Positions 25,853-35,318 of a stretch of 64,000 nt of DNA are shown piece by piece. Positions within the stretch are counted from its first letter, which is position 1, and each line of letters starts with the position of its first letter. Below the pieces are notes generated by a model. That model was not told where the DNA came from, ran no database searches, and worked only from the letters and a program-made list of their open reading frames with translations. The stretch is from an uncultured Clostridia bacterium (GTDB lineage: Bacteria > Bacillota > Clostridia > UBA1381), in contig CANQQZ010000001.1 of assembly GCA_947626135.1 (NCBI GenBank), forward strand, positions 106,132 to 170,131. Direction: 5' to 3'. Both the position numbers and the translations under genes were made by a program.

Positions 25853-26737
25853 ATGAAATGCTCTAAATGCGGAAATGAAATTCCGGAAAAAAGCGTGTAC
25901 TGTGGAATGTGCGGAGCAAGGATAGGGGATGATGTTCAGACGCCCGAACCGGAACCGACCCCGGAGCCGATGCCCGAGCCCGAGCCGATGACCGAACCGG
26001 AACCGACGCCGGAGCCGATGTCCGAGCCCGAGCCGGTGACCGAACCGGAACCGATGCAGGAGCCGATGTCCGAGCCCGAACCTGATACGGAGTCCGCGGC
26101 GGAATATAATATGCGGGAGAGTGCGTCGGAAGCATATGATAAAGCGCGGAGCGTATATGAAGATACGGACACGGTGCAAAGCGCCGAGGGCAGTGTGATT
26201 ATGAACCATTGTCCGCACTGCGGAGCTGTACTTATAAGCGGCGCGAGGTTCTGTTCAAACTGCGGGTATCCCGCCGATGCCGCAGATACCGCTGTTCCGA
26301 AGACTTATAAACGTTCAAATACGAAAACAGCGGCGGTTATCGCGGCGATTGCTGCGGTGATAGTAATAATTCTCGGCGGGTCGTTCCTTATGAGCTGCCG
26401 CGATATAGAGGGCGATTGGGAGATCATGAACAACAGCGGAGATTTCTTTGATATGTTCGGAGAATCATACCTGGAATTTGACGATGACGGAACGGCGGTT
26501 TACTATAACGGACTGTTCAATGTCCAAAAGTATGCGTATTCGTATAACCGCATAACCAAAACCCTTATCCTAAAGGGCAGGGGTACAAATGACGAGGATT
26601 CGCGGCTTAAGGTTGAATGGCATGACTCTCGGACAGTAACAATTCCTCAGCTAAATATGACGCTGTCGCGTATAGACGATATACCGTATGCTTACGATGA
26701 TGACAAATATGACAGTGATGATATAATGCAGTTTTAA
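25853..26737 (+). CDS. Double zinc-ribbon membrane protein with PEPEP repeat linker
   Basis: 294 residues from ATG 25853 (AGGAGGT 8 nt upstream; the ATG at 25847 is only 2 nt from it). First ribbon [19 protein letters not shown] at the N-terminus, then a Pro/Glu repeat (about 25-78), a second ribbon [19 protein letters not shown] (about 122-140), a transmembrane helix (about 160-180), and an extracellular beta-rich domain that resembles small lipocalin-like stress proteins (GDWEIM...[14 protein letters not shown]). Zinc-ribbon/TM sensors of this layout are common in Clostridia; role unknown. It has its own terminator. Confidence 0.85.
   Translation: MKCSKCGNEIPEKSVYCGMCGARIGDDVQTPEPEPTPEPMPEPEPMTEPEPTPEPMSEPEPVTEPEPMQEPMSEPEPDTESAAEYNMRESASEAYDKARSVYEDTDTVQSAEGSVIMNHCPHCGAVLISGARFCSNCGYPADAADTAVPKTYKRSNTKTAAVIAAIAAVIVIILGGSFLMSCRDIEGDWEIMNNSGDFFDMFGESYLEFDDDGTAVYYNGLFNVQKYAYSYNRITKTLILKGRGTNDEDSRLKVEWHDSRTVTIPQLNMTLSRIDDIPYAYDDDKYDSDDIMQF
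25970..26083 (+). repeat. 48-bp in-frame tandem repeat (2.4 copies)
   Basis: Copies begin at 25970, 26018 and (partial) 26066, each encoding [16 protein letters not shown] or close variants. The first two differ at only a few positions, indicating recent expansion; copy number may vary between strains. Confidence 0.9.
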
Positions 26738-26775
26738 CAAAAAATCCGTTTCCTTGAGGAAACGGATTTTTTGTT
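26736..26775. terminator. Bidirectional terminator
   Basis: An 18-bp perfect stem (AACAAAAAATCCGTTTCC / GGAAACGGATTTTTTGTT) with a 4-nt loop between the zinc-ribbon gene and the convergent rnf operon. Confidence 0.92.
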
Positions 26776-27631
26776 ATACGCTGACAGGCGTTTGCTCTGT
26801 CTTTTCGGCGTCCGCCGCCGGCTTTGCGCCGGGGCGCGGTTCGGCGTGAATTACGCCGCGCGGACATTTCTTTGCGCACAATCCGCAGTTCTTGCATTTG
26901 TCATAATCTATTACAGCATGATTATTAACGACGTGAATAGCGTCAAAATGACATGCTTTTTCGCAAAGCTTACAGCCAATGCAGCCTTTTTTGCAGTATT
27001 GGTTTACATATCTGCCTATTTCGGGATTGGAGCAGAGTACCCAGTGGCGGTTGCTTCTGGGGACGAGCTGAATAAGATTTTTCGGACATGCTCTGACACA
27101 CGCGCCGCATGCCTGGCATTTGTCCGCATCAACCACAGCTACGCCGTCGACTACGCTTATCGCGCCGAAACGGCATACGCTTACGCAGTGACCAAGTCCG
27201 AGACATCCGCTTTCGCAGCGCTTTAAGCCGCCGGCATAGCGCGCCGCGGCAACGCAGTCGCTGACGCCCTCGTAATCATATTTGTAAACGGAATTGGCGC
27301 AGTCGCCTCCGCACATTACCCGTGCGACGACATCCTCAACCTCTCCTGCTTCGGTACCCATGATTTCCGCAATTTTCGCCGCTACGGGGGCTTTGCCGAC
27401 CGTGCAGCCGTTGACCGGCGCCTCTCCGTCGGTTACAGCCTGAGCGTATGCGCCGCAGCCGGCGTAGCCGCATGAACCGCAATTGGCTCCGGGAAGGCAC
27501 TCTAATATTTTTTCGGTTCTTTCGTCAACCTCGACCGCAAATACATGCGATGCAAAGGCAAGCAGCAGTCCGAAGATAAGACCTGTGCCGCCGACAACGC
27601 ATACCGCGGCAATTATATTTCCAAAATCCAT
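26774..27631 (-). CDS. rnfB: Rnf electron transport complex subunit B
   Basis: 285 residues. N-terminal membrane helix (about 5-25), then the four-cysteine cluster domain with CGSCGYAGCGAYA, followed by several 4Fe-4S motifs (CQACGACVRACP, CIGCKLCEKAC, CKNCGLCAKKCP) and an extra Cys-rich region typical of clostridial RnfB. It is the ferredoxin-oxidising entry subunit of the complex, which couples ferredoxin oxidation to NAD+ reduction and Na+ or H+ export. AAGGAGG precedes the ATG; last gene of the operon. Confidence 0.96.
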   Translation of the reverse strand: MDFGNIIAAVCVVGGTGLIFGLLLAFASHVFAVEVDERTEKILECLPGANCGSCGYAGCGAYAQAVTDGEAPVNGCTVGKAPVAAKIAEIMGTEAGEVEDVVARVMCGGDCANSVYKYDYEGVSDCVAAARYAGGLKRCESGCLGLGHCVSVCRFGAISVVDGVAVVDADKCQACGACVRACPKNLIQLVPRSNRHWVLCSNPEIGRYVNQYCKKGCIGCKLCEKACHFDAIHVVNNHAVIDYDKCKNCGLCAKKCPRGVIHAEPRPGAKPAADAEKTEQTPVSV

Positions 27632-27645
27632 AATTTACGCCCTCC

Positions 27646-28230
27646 TTATATCGAAAATCCCGAAAATCCCATAAACGCTATCGACATCAGACCGGCGGTG
27701 ATGAGCGCGATCGGGAAGCCCCTGAAGGGCTTAGGGATTGACGTTTCATCCATTGCCTCGCGTATACCCGCCATCAGCACGATCGCAAGAGTAAATCCGA
27801 GAGCCGCGAATATGCCGTAAAGGAGCGAGTAAAGGAAGCTTTCGGGATAATTCTGCACGTTAAGCAGCGTGACGCCGAGCACAGCGCAGTTAGTTGTGAT
27901 AAGAGGAAGGTATATACCAAGAGCACTGTAAAGAGACGGCATGGATTTTTTTATGAACATCTCCACAAACTGAACAAGTCCCGCAATTATCAGAATAAAA
28001 AGGATTGTCTGCAAATAATCCAATCCGAACGGGATAAGCAGAAATTTATTGGCGAGCCATGTAATAGCTGACGCGAGCGCCATAACAAACGTTACAGCCA
28101 TTCCCATACCGAGCGCCGTGTCCACCTTTTTTGAAACTCCCAGGAACGGACATATTCCGTAGAATTTCACCATTACAAAGTTTTCCGTTAAAAGAGCGGA
28201 CAGTAAAATTGAAATAATTTGTACAGCCAT
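27646..28230 (-). CDS. rnfA: Rnf complex subunit A
   Basis: 194 residues, six membrane segments. Family signature near the N-terminus: [22 protein letters not shown], containing the Cys that with RnfE holds an intramembrane 2Fe-2S cluster, and a second Cys in [15 protein letters not shown] lies before the ATG; 14 nt downstream of the next start, 3 nt after rnfE. Confidence 0.97.
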   Translation of the reverse strand: MAVQIISILLSALLTENFVMVKFYGICPFLGVSKKVDTALGMGMAVTFVMALASAITWLANKFLLIPFGLDYLQTILFILIIAGLVQFVEMFIKKSMPSLYSALGIYLPLITTNCAVLGVTLLNVQNYPESFLYSLLYGIFAALGFTLAIVLMAGIREAMDETSIPKPFRGFPIALITAGLMSIAFMGFSGFSI

Positions 28231-28233
28231 TTT

Positions 28234-28848
28234 TTACTCCCCCTTCTTTCTTCTCGAAACTATATAGTTGATTGTTCCCACAAGGAGCCCCAGCACTATA
28301 AATCCGCCCGGAGCCATAATCATGATCGTTGCGGGCTGAACATGTGTTCCGTAAAGCTCGACTCCCATAATCGAACCCGCCCCCAGAAATTCGCGTATTG
28401 CCGATATTATACAAAGGGCGCCGGTAAAGCCCAGTCCCATGCCCAAGCCGTCTGCGACGGAAAGAAAAGGATTGTTCTTTGACGCAAAGGATTCCGCGCG
28501 AGCAAGGATGATGCAGTTAACAACGATAAGAGGGATAAATAACCCCAGGGATGCCGAAAGCGACGGCACAAACGCCTCGAGACACATCTGAACAAGCGTT
28601 ACGAACGCCGCTATGATTACTATGTACGCCGCGATTCTTACCTTATCGGGAATAATTTTTCTCAGAGCGGAAATCAGAAAGTTTGAGCAAATCAATACCG
28701 CGGTTGCCGATAATCCCATTCCTATACCGTTTTTCAGACTTGTCGTTACAGCCAGCGTGGGGCACATGCCCAACAGCTGCACAAAGGTCGGATTTTCGGT
28801 TATAAGTCCGTTTATAAAAACGGAGCCGAAGCTTTTCTTCTCAGCCAT
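28234..28848 (-). CDS. rnfE: Rnf complex subunit E
   Basis: 204 residues from ATG 28848 (AGGAGG 9 nt upstream); the track start at 28854 is a TTG. Six membrane segments and the paralogous signature NPTFVQLLGMCPTLAVT, plus VNCIILARAE, matching RnfA and RnfE pseudo-symmetry. Starts within 4 nt of the rnfG stop. Confidence 0.96.
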   Translation of the reverse strand: MAEKKSFGSVFINGLITENPTFVQLLGMCPTLAVTTSLKNGIGMGLSATAVLICSNFLISALRKIIPDKVRIAAYIVIIAAFVTLVQMCLEAFVPSLSASLGLFIPLIVVNCIILARAESFASKNNPFLSVADGLGMGLGFTGALCIISAIREFLGAGSIMGVELYGTHVQPATIMIMAPGGFIVLGLLVGTINYIVSRRKKGE

Positions 28849-28850
28849 AA

Positions 28851-29456
28851 TCAATTTCCTCCTTCCGTAAGCAGAACATCCGCGGCTTCAAGTGCGATAT
28901 TCACGCCCTTTGTGACTCCGTTCGAGGTTTTTGTGGCGCCGGCGATGGCCTGTATATCATTTTCGCCCGGCGATGATTTAACCACGGATATTTCATACAT
29001 TTTATCGTCATATTGCGAACGGAAATCCTCATTGTCGGCGTTTGCGCCGAGACCCGGCGTCTCGTTCATACTGATAATGTCAACGCCCGTAACTGTAAGC
29101 TCGCTGTCAACGCCTGTTACCGTTTCGATGCCCACGTCATAGCCGGAGGTCACCGTTATAATGCACGCGCCCATATCCGAGCCGTTTTCATCCTTTGCAA
29201 TGAAAGCCTTGCTTATTTCGCCTCCGTTATCGTCCGCGATTTTTTCAATTTCGGAGGTCAGCTCCGTTTCCTCAAATTCTGCGGCGTCCGGCATTACGGT
29301 CTTCATCGCGTCCTGCTCCGCCGCAAGAGCATTCTGCTCTATAAGCGGTTTGGTTTTCGCATTTACGAATGCCAGCAGACCGGACAGCACGGCGGTGATG
29401 ATAAAAAGTATAAGTCCCACCTTTATAATCTCGCCTACATTCATTTTTTTGTTCAT
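28851..29456 (-). CDS. rnfG: Rnf complex subunit G (covalent FMN)
   Basis: 201 residues. One N-terminal membrane helix (about 12-32), then an extracytoplasmic FMN-binding domain; the flavinylation site is the Thr in IAGATKTSNGV, the [ST]GATxT type motif with Ala in place of the first Ser. TPGLGAN is also present. GGAGGTG lies 11 nt before the ATG. Overlaps rnfD by 4 nt. Confidence 0.95.
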   Translation of the reverse strand: MNKKMNVGEIIKVGLILFIITAVLSGLLAFVNAKTKPLIEQNALAAEQDAMKTVMPDAAEFEETELTSEIEKIADDNGGEISKAFIAKDENGSDMGACIITVTSGYDVGIETVTGVDSELTVTGVDIISMNETPGLGANADNEDFRSQYDDKMYEISVVKSSPGENDIQAIAGATKTSNGVTKGVNIALEAADVLLTEGGN

Positions 29457-30409
29457 TTTGATGCCGCACCTCCTTTATTTCCGAAGGACTTTGGAATCGT
29501 GTATCTTTCAATCAGCGGAGCTGCCACGTTCATGAGCAGAATTGAGAAAGACACGCCCTCGGGATAGCCGCCGAAACGTCTTATCAAAAATGTCAGTATA
29601 CCGCAGCCTGCCGCGAATATTACAGCTCCGAGCGGAGTTGTCGGAGTCGTGGTGTAATCCGTTGCCATAAACACCGCGCCCAGAAGCAGACCGCCGGTCA
29701 GAATTTGATACAGCAGATAATTAACGTCCATTGCCTGCTTGCCGAAGAAAAATGTCAGAACAGCGAACGATAATACGTAAATTACCGGAATCGTGGGCGT
29801 TATAACACGCCTTACGAGCAGATAGGCAAAGCCTATAAGAATCGCAATCGCGGATACTTCTCCTATTGTCCCCGCCTTTACTCCTACGAAGCATTGCAAA
29901 AGGGAGGGAAGAGTTCCCGCCGCGCCGTCCTTCATGATTGCCAGCGGAGTTGCCGACGCTACTGCGTCGACAAGAGGCTCGCGGAAGGTCGTCATAGCGC
30001 CGGTCCATGCTATAAGCATAAAGCAGCGCGCTGCAAGCGCCGGATTTACAAAATTTTTACCCAAACCGCCGAAGAGCTGCTTTGCAATCACAATGGCAAA
30101 GCCTGAGCCCACGCAGACCATCCATATGGGGATCTGCGGCGGCATATTTAACGCCAACAGAAGTCCCGTCACTACGGCGCTTAAATCGCCTGCCGTGTTC
30201 GGACGCTTTGTTATTTTTTCGAACGCCCATTCGGCGATTACAGCCGACGCGACTGATGCGCCTATAACTATTGTCGCATAATATCCGAAAAGGAAGCCGC
30301 CCACAATAACGGCGGGAAGCAGCGCAATTATAACATCGAGCATTATGCGCCGCGTGGTAACGCCTGTATGTATATGCGGCGAGGAGGATACTATGTAATG
30401 ATTTTCCAT
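29453..30409 (-). CDS. rnfD: Rnf complex subunit D
   Basis: 318 residues from ATG 30409, with GAGGGGG about 10 nt upstream and only one base after the rnfC stop; the track start at 30427 is a GTG inside that site. Starts ENHYIVSSSPHIH, as in the family, with about nine membrane segments; the covalent FMN threonine is in ASATPLA. RnfD and RnfG both carry FMN in the electron path. Confidence 0.95.
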   Translation of the reverse strand: MENHYIVSSSPHIHTGVTTRRIMLDVIIALLPAVIVGGFLFGYYATIVIGASVASAVIAEWAFEKITKRPNTAGDLSAVVTGLLLALNMPPQIPIWMVCVGSGFAIVIAKQLFGGLGKNFVNPALAARCFMLIAWTGAMTTFREPLVDAVASATPLAIMKDGAAGTLPSLLQCFVGVKAGTIGEVSAIAILIGFAYLLVRRVITPTIPVIYVLSFAVLTFFFGKQAMDVNYLLYQILTGGLLLGAVFMATDYTTTPTTPLGAVIFAAGCGILTFLIRRFGGYPEGVSFSILLMNVAAPLIERYTIPKSFGNKGGAASK

Positions 30410-30410
30410 T

Positions 30411-31727
30411 TTATTTCGCCCCCTCACGTTGTTTTTTCAGCACCTCGGGTTTGATCATCCTGATGTACTGAAGAATATTTTTATTCGCGGGGCATATATA
30501 AGAGCACAGTCCGCACTCTATACATTCCGTCGCGTTATATTTCATAGCCATATCCACATCGTTTTTAACCGACGCCTGACGAAGCTTAAACGGCATAAGC
30601 TGCATGGGACAATGCTGAACGCATTTGCCGCAGCGAATACACGGAGCGTCGGGATCAAAAATTTTCGGCGCATGCAGCAGCGCGAGCACGGAGGAGGTCG
30701 TTTTAACAACAGGGTAATCTGTGTTATACTGAGCTATACCCATCATTGGACCGCCTGATATGACCTTTTCCGGTTTTGCGATAAACCCGCCGGCATTTTC
30801 TATTACAAACGATATGGGTACGCCCGTGCGGACATGGAAATTTGACGGTTCCTTGACCGCATCGCCGGAAACGGTAAGGTTGCGTTCGATCAGAGGCATA
30901 CCGTCCTCTACAGCCTTTGCGATAGCCACGGCTGTGGAGCCGTTTATAACAACCGCGCCTGCGTCCGCGGGCAAAGCCCCCGCCTTAACGCGTCTGCCGG
31001 TAACGGCTTTTATCAGCTGCTTTTCCGCACCCTGGGGATATTTGACCTTAAGAGGCACAATATGGATGTGCTCGTTGTATTCGGGTGAGGATTTTAAAGC
31101 TGCTATGGCATCAGGTTTATTCAATTCCACGCCTATATGACCGTCAGTCAAATCCAGTATGCGCATAGCGATTTTCAGCCCGATTATCATTTTATCCGGT
31201 TCCTCGAGCATGGCTCTGTGGTCGGCGGTTATGTAAGGCTCGCACTCCGCGCAGTTTAAAATCACATAATCCACCTTCGTTTTCGGACTGAGCTTTACAT
31301 GCGTGGGGAATCCGGCTCCGCCCATGCCAACTATACCCGCCTCGCGCACGGCGCTTAGCAAATCCTTATCCAGGAGCTTTTTGTAATCACGCGGGCGTAC
31401 CGTCTGAGCAACGGTATACTTTTTGTCATTCTCAACAAAAATTGCTTCCGTCATTGTGCCGGAGTCGTGATAATACGGCTCGATTTTCGTGACCGTTCCG
31501 GAAACGGAGGAGTGAACGGGTGCGCTGACAAACTGATCCGAATCGGCAATCTTCTGACCCACGTCCACATGGTCGCCCGGCTTTACAAGCGGCGACAGCG
31601 GAGCTCCTATATGCTGGCGGAGCGGATAGATGTGAACATCGCAGTCGGGCAGAGTCTTCGTGCGTTTTGTGTTCGTCAAATCCTTGTGGTCGTGAACATG
31701 GAAGCCGCCCTTGAATGTTGCTGCCAT
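30411..31727 (-). CDS. rnfC: Rnf complex subunit C (NADH/FMN and Fe-S)
   Basis: 438 residues. N-terminal barrel domain (FKGGFHVHDHKDLT), FMN/NADH-binding glycine loop GMGGAGFPTHVKL, SLBB-type region, and two C-terminal 4Fe-4S motifs CIRCGKCVQHCP and CIECGLCSYICP. It is the NAD-reducing peripheral subunit. GGAAGG precedes the ATG. First gene of rnfCDGEAB, the typical clostridial order. Confidence 0.97.
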   Translation of the reverse strand: MAATFKGGFHVHDHKDLTNTKRTKTLPDCDVHIYPLRQHIGAPLSPLVKPGDHVDVGQKIADSDQFVSAPVHSSVSGTVTKIEPYYHDSGTMTEAIFVENDKKYTVAQTVRPRDYKKLLDKDLLSAVREAGIVGMGGAGFPTHVKLSPKTKVDYVILNCAECEPYITADHRAMLEEPDKMIIGLKIAMRILDLTDGHIGVELNKPDAIAALKSSPEYNEHIHIVPLKVKYPQGAEKQLIKAVTGRRVKAGALPADAGAVVINGSTAVAIAKAVEDGMPLIERNLTVSGDAVKEPSNFHVRTGVPISFVIENAGGFIAKPEKVISGGPMMGIAQYNTDYPVVKTTSSVLALLHAPKIFDPDAPCIRCGKCVQHCPMQLMPFKLRQASVKNDVDMAMKYNATECIECGLCSYICPANKNILQYIRMIKPEVLKKQREGAK

Positions 31728-31985
31728 TTTTTATACCTTCCTTTCCTTGCAGTATATTATATATAATATTATATCATATATTTGCAGACTGCGAAGCAGT
31801 CGGCGCCGCTTGCGAAGAATTTCGCAGCAGTGACGCGCAAAGTATGATAAAATGTTCCCCGAAACACAGAAATCTTCGATTTCGTATTGTTTCGTGAGAT
31901 TATTATACCATAAAATTTTATTATTTTCAATTACATTTTAATGTCATTTGCAGGGAAATAGTCCGATAAAAAAATATATAAATAT
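31728..31985. other. Intergenic region upstream of rnf and queA
   Basis: No credible ORF. For the rnf side there is an extended -10 (TGATATAAT on the minus strand near 31776) but only a weak -35. Two small inverted repeats follow, GACTGC / GCAGTC (about 31786-31800) and CGAAACA...TGTTTCG (about 31859-31893), the latter resembling a hairpin with an internal loop. The rest is AT-rich. Confidence 0.5.
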
Positions 31986-32014
31986 TTGACAGAAATGCCG
32001 TAGGGTGGTATACT
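31986..32014 (+). promoter_or_regulatory. queA promoter
   Basis: TTGACA, 17-nt spacer, TATACT with extended TG. The ATG at 32030 in the track lies about 9 nt after the predicted transcript start and has no ribosome site. Confidence 0.8.
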
Positions 32015-32110
32015 ATCTGACAGATACACATGATCAAAGCGTTCACAGCCGCGCGGATGATTGAAAAAACGGCGCGGAGCGGATATAGGATTAAAGGAAT
32101 TTTACAAAAT

Positions 32111-33178
32111 ATGAAAACATCGGATTTTTATTACGAGCTCCCGCGGGAGCTGATAGCGCAGGAGCCGCTGAAAAACCGCAGCGAGTCGAGGCTTATGATG
32201 CTCGACAAGGTGACGGGTGAAACAAAGCATAAGCATTTTTATGATATCGTCGGCGAGCTGCGCGAGGGAGACGCGCTTATTTTAAATGATACAAAGGTCC
32301 TTCCGGCGCGGCTGTACGGCGCAAAAAAGGATACGGGCGGCGCGGTTGAGTTCTTGCTCCTGCATAAAAAATCTCTTGACACGTGGGAAATAATAGCGCG
32401 TCCCGGAAAGCGCGTCAGACCGAATGCGAAATTTGTATTTGGAAACGGAGAGCTCGAAGCGGAGGTTACAGACATTTTAGACAACGGGAACCGGATTGTT
32501 AAATTCACCTATGACGGAGTATTCGAGGATATGCTGGATCGGCTGGGTGAAATGCCGGTGCCGCCGTATATCACGAAAAAGCTGAAGGATAAAAACAGAT
32601 ATCAAACAGTATACGCAAAAAATTCAGGCTCAGCTGCAGCTCCGACGGCAGGACTTCATTTTACGCCCGAGCTTTTGGAGGAAATACGCAAAAAAGGCGT
32701 AAACATAGGATATTTGACGCTGCATGTCGGGCTCGGCACCTTCCGTCCCGTTAAGGCGGAGAATATATCAGAGCACAAGATGCATTCGGAATTTTATATA
32801 CTGCCCGCCGAAACAGCCGAGCTGGTAAACAGAACACACTCGGACGGCGGACGAATCGTGGCGGTCGGAACGACTGTCGCGAGGGTGCTTGAAACAGCGG
32901 GCATGAACGGTTTCCCGCTCGGCGAGCAGACCGGATGGACAGACATTTTCATATACCCGGGAAAGACATTCCATGTCATAGACGCGTTGATAACAAATTT
33001 CCATTTGCCCGAGTCTACTCTTATCATGCTTGTATCTGCGCTTGCGGGACGTGAAAATGTACTGAATGCGTATGCTGAGGCTGTTGAGAAAAAGTATCGC
33101 TTTTTCAGCTTTGGAGACGCCATGTACATCGGAGACATGATTTCCGCCGATAAGAACAAAGACGAAAAAACCTCGTAA
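32111..33178 (+). CDS. queA: tRNA preQ1(34) ribosyltransferase-isomerase QueA, with element-derived C-terminus
   Basis: 355 residues from ATG 32111, where the conserved start [17 protein letters not shown] begins; AAAGGAA lies 13 nt upstream. The protein transfers and isomerises ribose from SAM onto preQ1 in tRNA, the penultimate queuosine step. Motifs [17 protein letters not shown] ([18 protein letters not shown]), [10 protein letters not shown] and HKMHSEFY are present. QueA normally ends shortly after FSFGDAM. Here a further [15 protein letters not shown] tail follows that I infer comes from the mobile element inserted at this point; without it the protein would be 341 residues, the usual size. 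The core fold is intact, so activity is probably kept. Confidence 0.93.
   Translation: MKTSDFYYELPRELIAQEPLKNRSESRLMMLDKVTGETKHKHFYDIVGELREGDALILNDTKVLPARLYGAKKDTGGAVEFLLLHKKSLDTWEIIARPGKRVRPNAKFVFGNGELEAEVTDILDNGNRIVKFTYDGVFEDMLDRLGEMPVPPYITKKLKDKNRYQTVYAKNSGSAAAPTAGLHFTPELLEEIRKKGVNIGYLTLHVGLGTFRPVKAENISEHKMHSEFYILPAETAELVNRTHSDGGRIVAVGTTVARVLETAGMNGFPLGEQTGWTDIFIYPGKTFHVIDALITNFHLPESTLIMLVSALAGRENVLNAYAEAVEKKYRFFSFGDAMYIGDMISADKNKDEKTS
33113..33126 (+). other. attL-type core of element 1 within queA
   Basis: GGAGACGCCATGTA, encoding GDAM plus the first two bases of the next codon, is repeated exactly at 47634-47647. It sits 87 nt from the 3' end of the serine recombinase gene, a normal arrangement for an integrated element. 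Confidence 0.85.
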
Positions 33179-33200
33179 TCATGCGGATTGCGAGGTTTTT
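33165..33200. terminator. Terminator between queA and the serine recombinase
   Basis: Stem AAAAACCTCG / CGAGGTTTTT overlapping the queA stop codon, with T-runs on both strands. It lies just inside the element and would stop transcription of both convergent genes. Confidence 0.85.
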
Positions 33201-33213
33201 TATATGCAGACTG

Positions 33214-34950
33214 TCAGTACAAAAATTTGTGGGTTATACCGTTCTTAAAGTGGATTTCGGTGATTTTGCCGTCAAAAACGACAATTTTTTTGATTACCGA
33301 ATTGACAAATTTTTTGAGGATTTTTGCGTCGATATGCTTGATTATTCTGTCGAAATTTACATACCGTTTCCCGGTAAGCTCCTGAGATATGATGAAGTAG
33401 CTCGCCTTCTCCAAAAATTCCTCATCGCTTATTGTGAACGAACTACTGGCTGCCTTGTCGATTTCCGACAGTCTTTTGTCAATTCTGTCTATGGTGTCCA
33501 GTATGTTCTTGTTCTCTATAATATATTCAGTCTCAGAGAGTGTGTCCTCGCCATATAGATATATTGACTTAAGCCTGTTAAGCTCACGTTCATACTTGCG
33601 CTTTTCTGTGATTAGAAGTTCCTTCTCTGTCATTGTGTTTTCGTCAGCGTCCGACTCCCTCTTTGGAGGCGTGAACGGATCCTCGTTGAAACGCCGGTTT
33701 ACCATCATGTCGTACATGTCCAGCAGCCCAGCCTCTGCTATAGCCTTTACGCCCTCGAATACACTTCCGCGCAAAAGCTTCTTTTGGAATGTTTCTAATG
33801 GCGTTGAACGCCCAATGTTGTTGCTTGCTTTCAGCATGTTTGCGATGTAATTCAGTACGAACGGACCCAGCGTAATGTCAGATACGCACTTGTTGTCACA
33901 TTCGGAGAACCGTCTCCGGTTGGTGCATAGATAAATAGACGGTCTGTACCCTCCGGAACGTGGTCTGTCTATCGTAGCCTGATAGTTTCCTCCGCATTTT
34001 CCGCATTTTATAAGACCGGCGAATATGTGAGTGTTTTTTCTCGAATACGTTTCCTGTGTCAATCCGTTCCTGCGCTTCCTTTCTCTGATTTCAGCGCAAC
34101 GCTCCCACTGCTCGATATTGATGATTGCAGGGTGATGGTCCGTGATAGTTATCCAGTCCCTTTCGGGTTTAAGATAAGTCGTAGAGCCACCCATACCGTC
34201 TTTATGGAGGTTGTACTGATATTCCCCCAAATAAAAGCAGCTTGTAAGTATTTTCGATACAGTAGTAGGTGTCCAGTCGTTGCCCGACCTTGTTTTTATC
34301 CCTTTTGCGTTCAAATCCTTAGTTATCTCAAGTAGCGAGCTGCCGTTCAAATAGGCATCGTATATCTTTGTTACATTTGAAGCCTCTGTTTCGTTTATGC
34401 TGAAAGTTTTGCTCTCCTTGTCGTAGTCATACCCATACGGCACCCTGCCGCCGTTCCATTGCCCTCCGGAAGCTCGTGACAGCATAACAGCCGTAACACG
34501 TTCGGAAGTCATGTTACGTTCAAGCTCTGCAAACACCAGAATAATTTTGAGCATGGCTTCTCCCATAGCGGAAGACGTATCAAACTGCTCATTTTTGCTC
34601 ACAAAGGTTACACCGAGCTTCTTTAACTCTGCATACATCGAAGCAAAATCAAGAAGATTTCTGCTTATTCTGTCGATTTTCCAGACAAGGAGATGTGAGA
34701 ACTCCCCCGTCCGCCTCCTCGACATCATCTGCTGGTAAGCAGGTCGATATATGTTCTTTCCGGAATAGCCGGCATCCTCGAACACTTCGTACTTGTCTGT
34801 GTCAATAACGTACTTGGCATAGTTTATAAGGTCCTCACGCTGGAGCGGAAGGCTGTCCTTGTCTATCTGGTAATGCGTAGATACCCTGATGTATATAGCG
34901 CATTTTTTGTTATCAAGCACAGACTGTATATCATTGTCTTTTTTACTCAA
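33214..34950 (-). CDS. Large serine recombinase (integrase of element 1)
   Basis: 578 residues. N-terminal resolvase domain with catalytic serine in YIRVSTHYQ and arginine cluster around KIDRISRNLLDF and ELERNMTSERV; recombinase domain (PF07508 type) at about 165-280 with GYDYDKES and GNDWTPTTVSKILTS; zinc ribbon with CGKCGG and CTNRRRFSECDNKC (about 305-345); coiled coil at about 430-510. Starts with TTG at 34950, overlapping the repressor stop (TTGA), GGGGGA upstream. It would integrate and excise the element; its 3' end faces the left att site. Confidence 0.95.
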   Translation of the reverse strand: MSKKDNDIQSVLDNKKCAIYIRVSTHYQIDKDSLPLQREDLINYAKYVIDTDKYEVFEDAGYSGKNIYRPAYQQMMSRRRTGEFSHLLVWKIDRISRNLLDFASMYAELKKLGVTFVSKNEQFDTSSAMGEAMLKIILVFAELERNMTSERVTAVMLSRASGGQWNGGRVPYGYDYDKESKTFSINETEASNVTKIYDAYLNGSSLLEITKDLNAKGIKTRSGNDWTPTTVSKILTSCFYLGEYQYNLHKDGMGGSTTYLKPERDWITITDHHPAIINIEQWERCAEIRERKRRNGLTQETYSRKNTHIFAGLIKCGKCGGNYQATIDRPRSGGYRPSIYLCTNRRRFSECDNKCVSDITLGPFVLNYIANMLKASNNIGRSTPLETFQKKLLRGSVFEGVKAIAEAGLLDMYDMMVNRRFNEDPFTPPKRESDADENTMTEKELLITEKRKYERELNRLKSIYLYGEDTLSETEYIIENKNILDTIDRIDKRLSEIDKAASSSFTISDEEFLEKASYFIISQELTGKRYVNFDRIIKHIDAKILKKFVNSVIKKIVVFDGKITEIHFKNGITHKFLY

Positions 34951-35318
34951 AACGCCTGTCCCCCGATTTGCTCTGTCAGTTCTGCTCGCTCAGATTCATT
35001 CAGATATTTACTTAGCAACGCCCATATTACGTTCCTGTCGGATAATGACGCTCTGTTGTATGCAAGAAGGAGAAGCTTTACATCGACAGAATACGAAGGA
35101 TTTGCAGTTTCAACATTCGTAAGACCTATAAGGTAATCAACAGACACGTTCAAGCACCTTGATATATCTTTAAGAGTATCAAGGATTGGAGGCTTGTGAA
35201 TCTGAGAAGCGTACCTTGATATAGTAGCTTCTGTCGTGTTCGCGTTCTCTGCTACCCAACGCTGCGTAACTCCCCGCTTTTCGATTGTTTGTTTTAGAAT
35301 TTCTCCAAACTCCGCCAT
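34947..35318 (-). CDS. XRE-family repressor of element 1
   Basis: 123 residues from ATG 35318 (GAGGTGAT upstream); the track start at 35411 is too far out. Helix-turn-helix at about residues 8-60: KQTIEKRGVTQRWVAENANT followed by TEATISRYASQIHKPP and the usual LNVSVDYLIGLT ending. The C-terminal part is a short helical domain without a peptidase site, so it is not a self-cleaving CI type. It overlaps the recombinase gene, so repressor and integrase share one transcript. Confidence 0.9.
   Translation of the reverse strand: MAEFGEILKQTIEKRGVTQRWVAENANTTEATISRYASQIHKPPILDTLKDISRCLNVSVDYLIGLTNVETANPSYSVDVKLLLLAYNRASLSDRNVIWALLSKYLNESERAELTEQIGGQAF

Noticed and set aside
25960-26090. CRISPR-like short repeats
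   Set aside because: The units are contiguous in-frame coding repeats without spacers.
25832-26218. Minus-strand ORF rich in Arg/His/Gly repeats over the zinc-ribbon gene
   Set aside because: Produced by the 48-bp tandem repeat read in antisense.
32030-32110. 27-residue N-terminal extension of QueA
   Set aside because: No ribosome site and directly after the predicted transcript start; conserved QueA begins at 32111.
33113-33140. Second GGAGAC (33131) as a tandem att repeat
   Set aside because: Only 6-7 bp are shared; likely chance within the element-derived tail.
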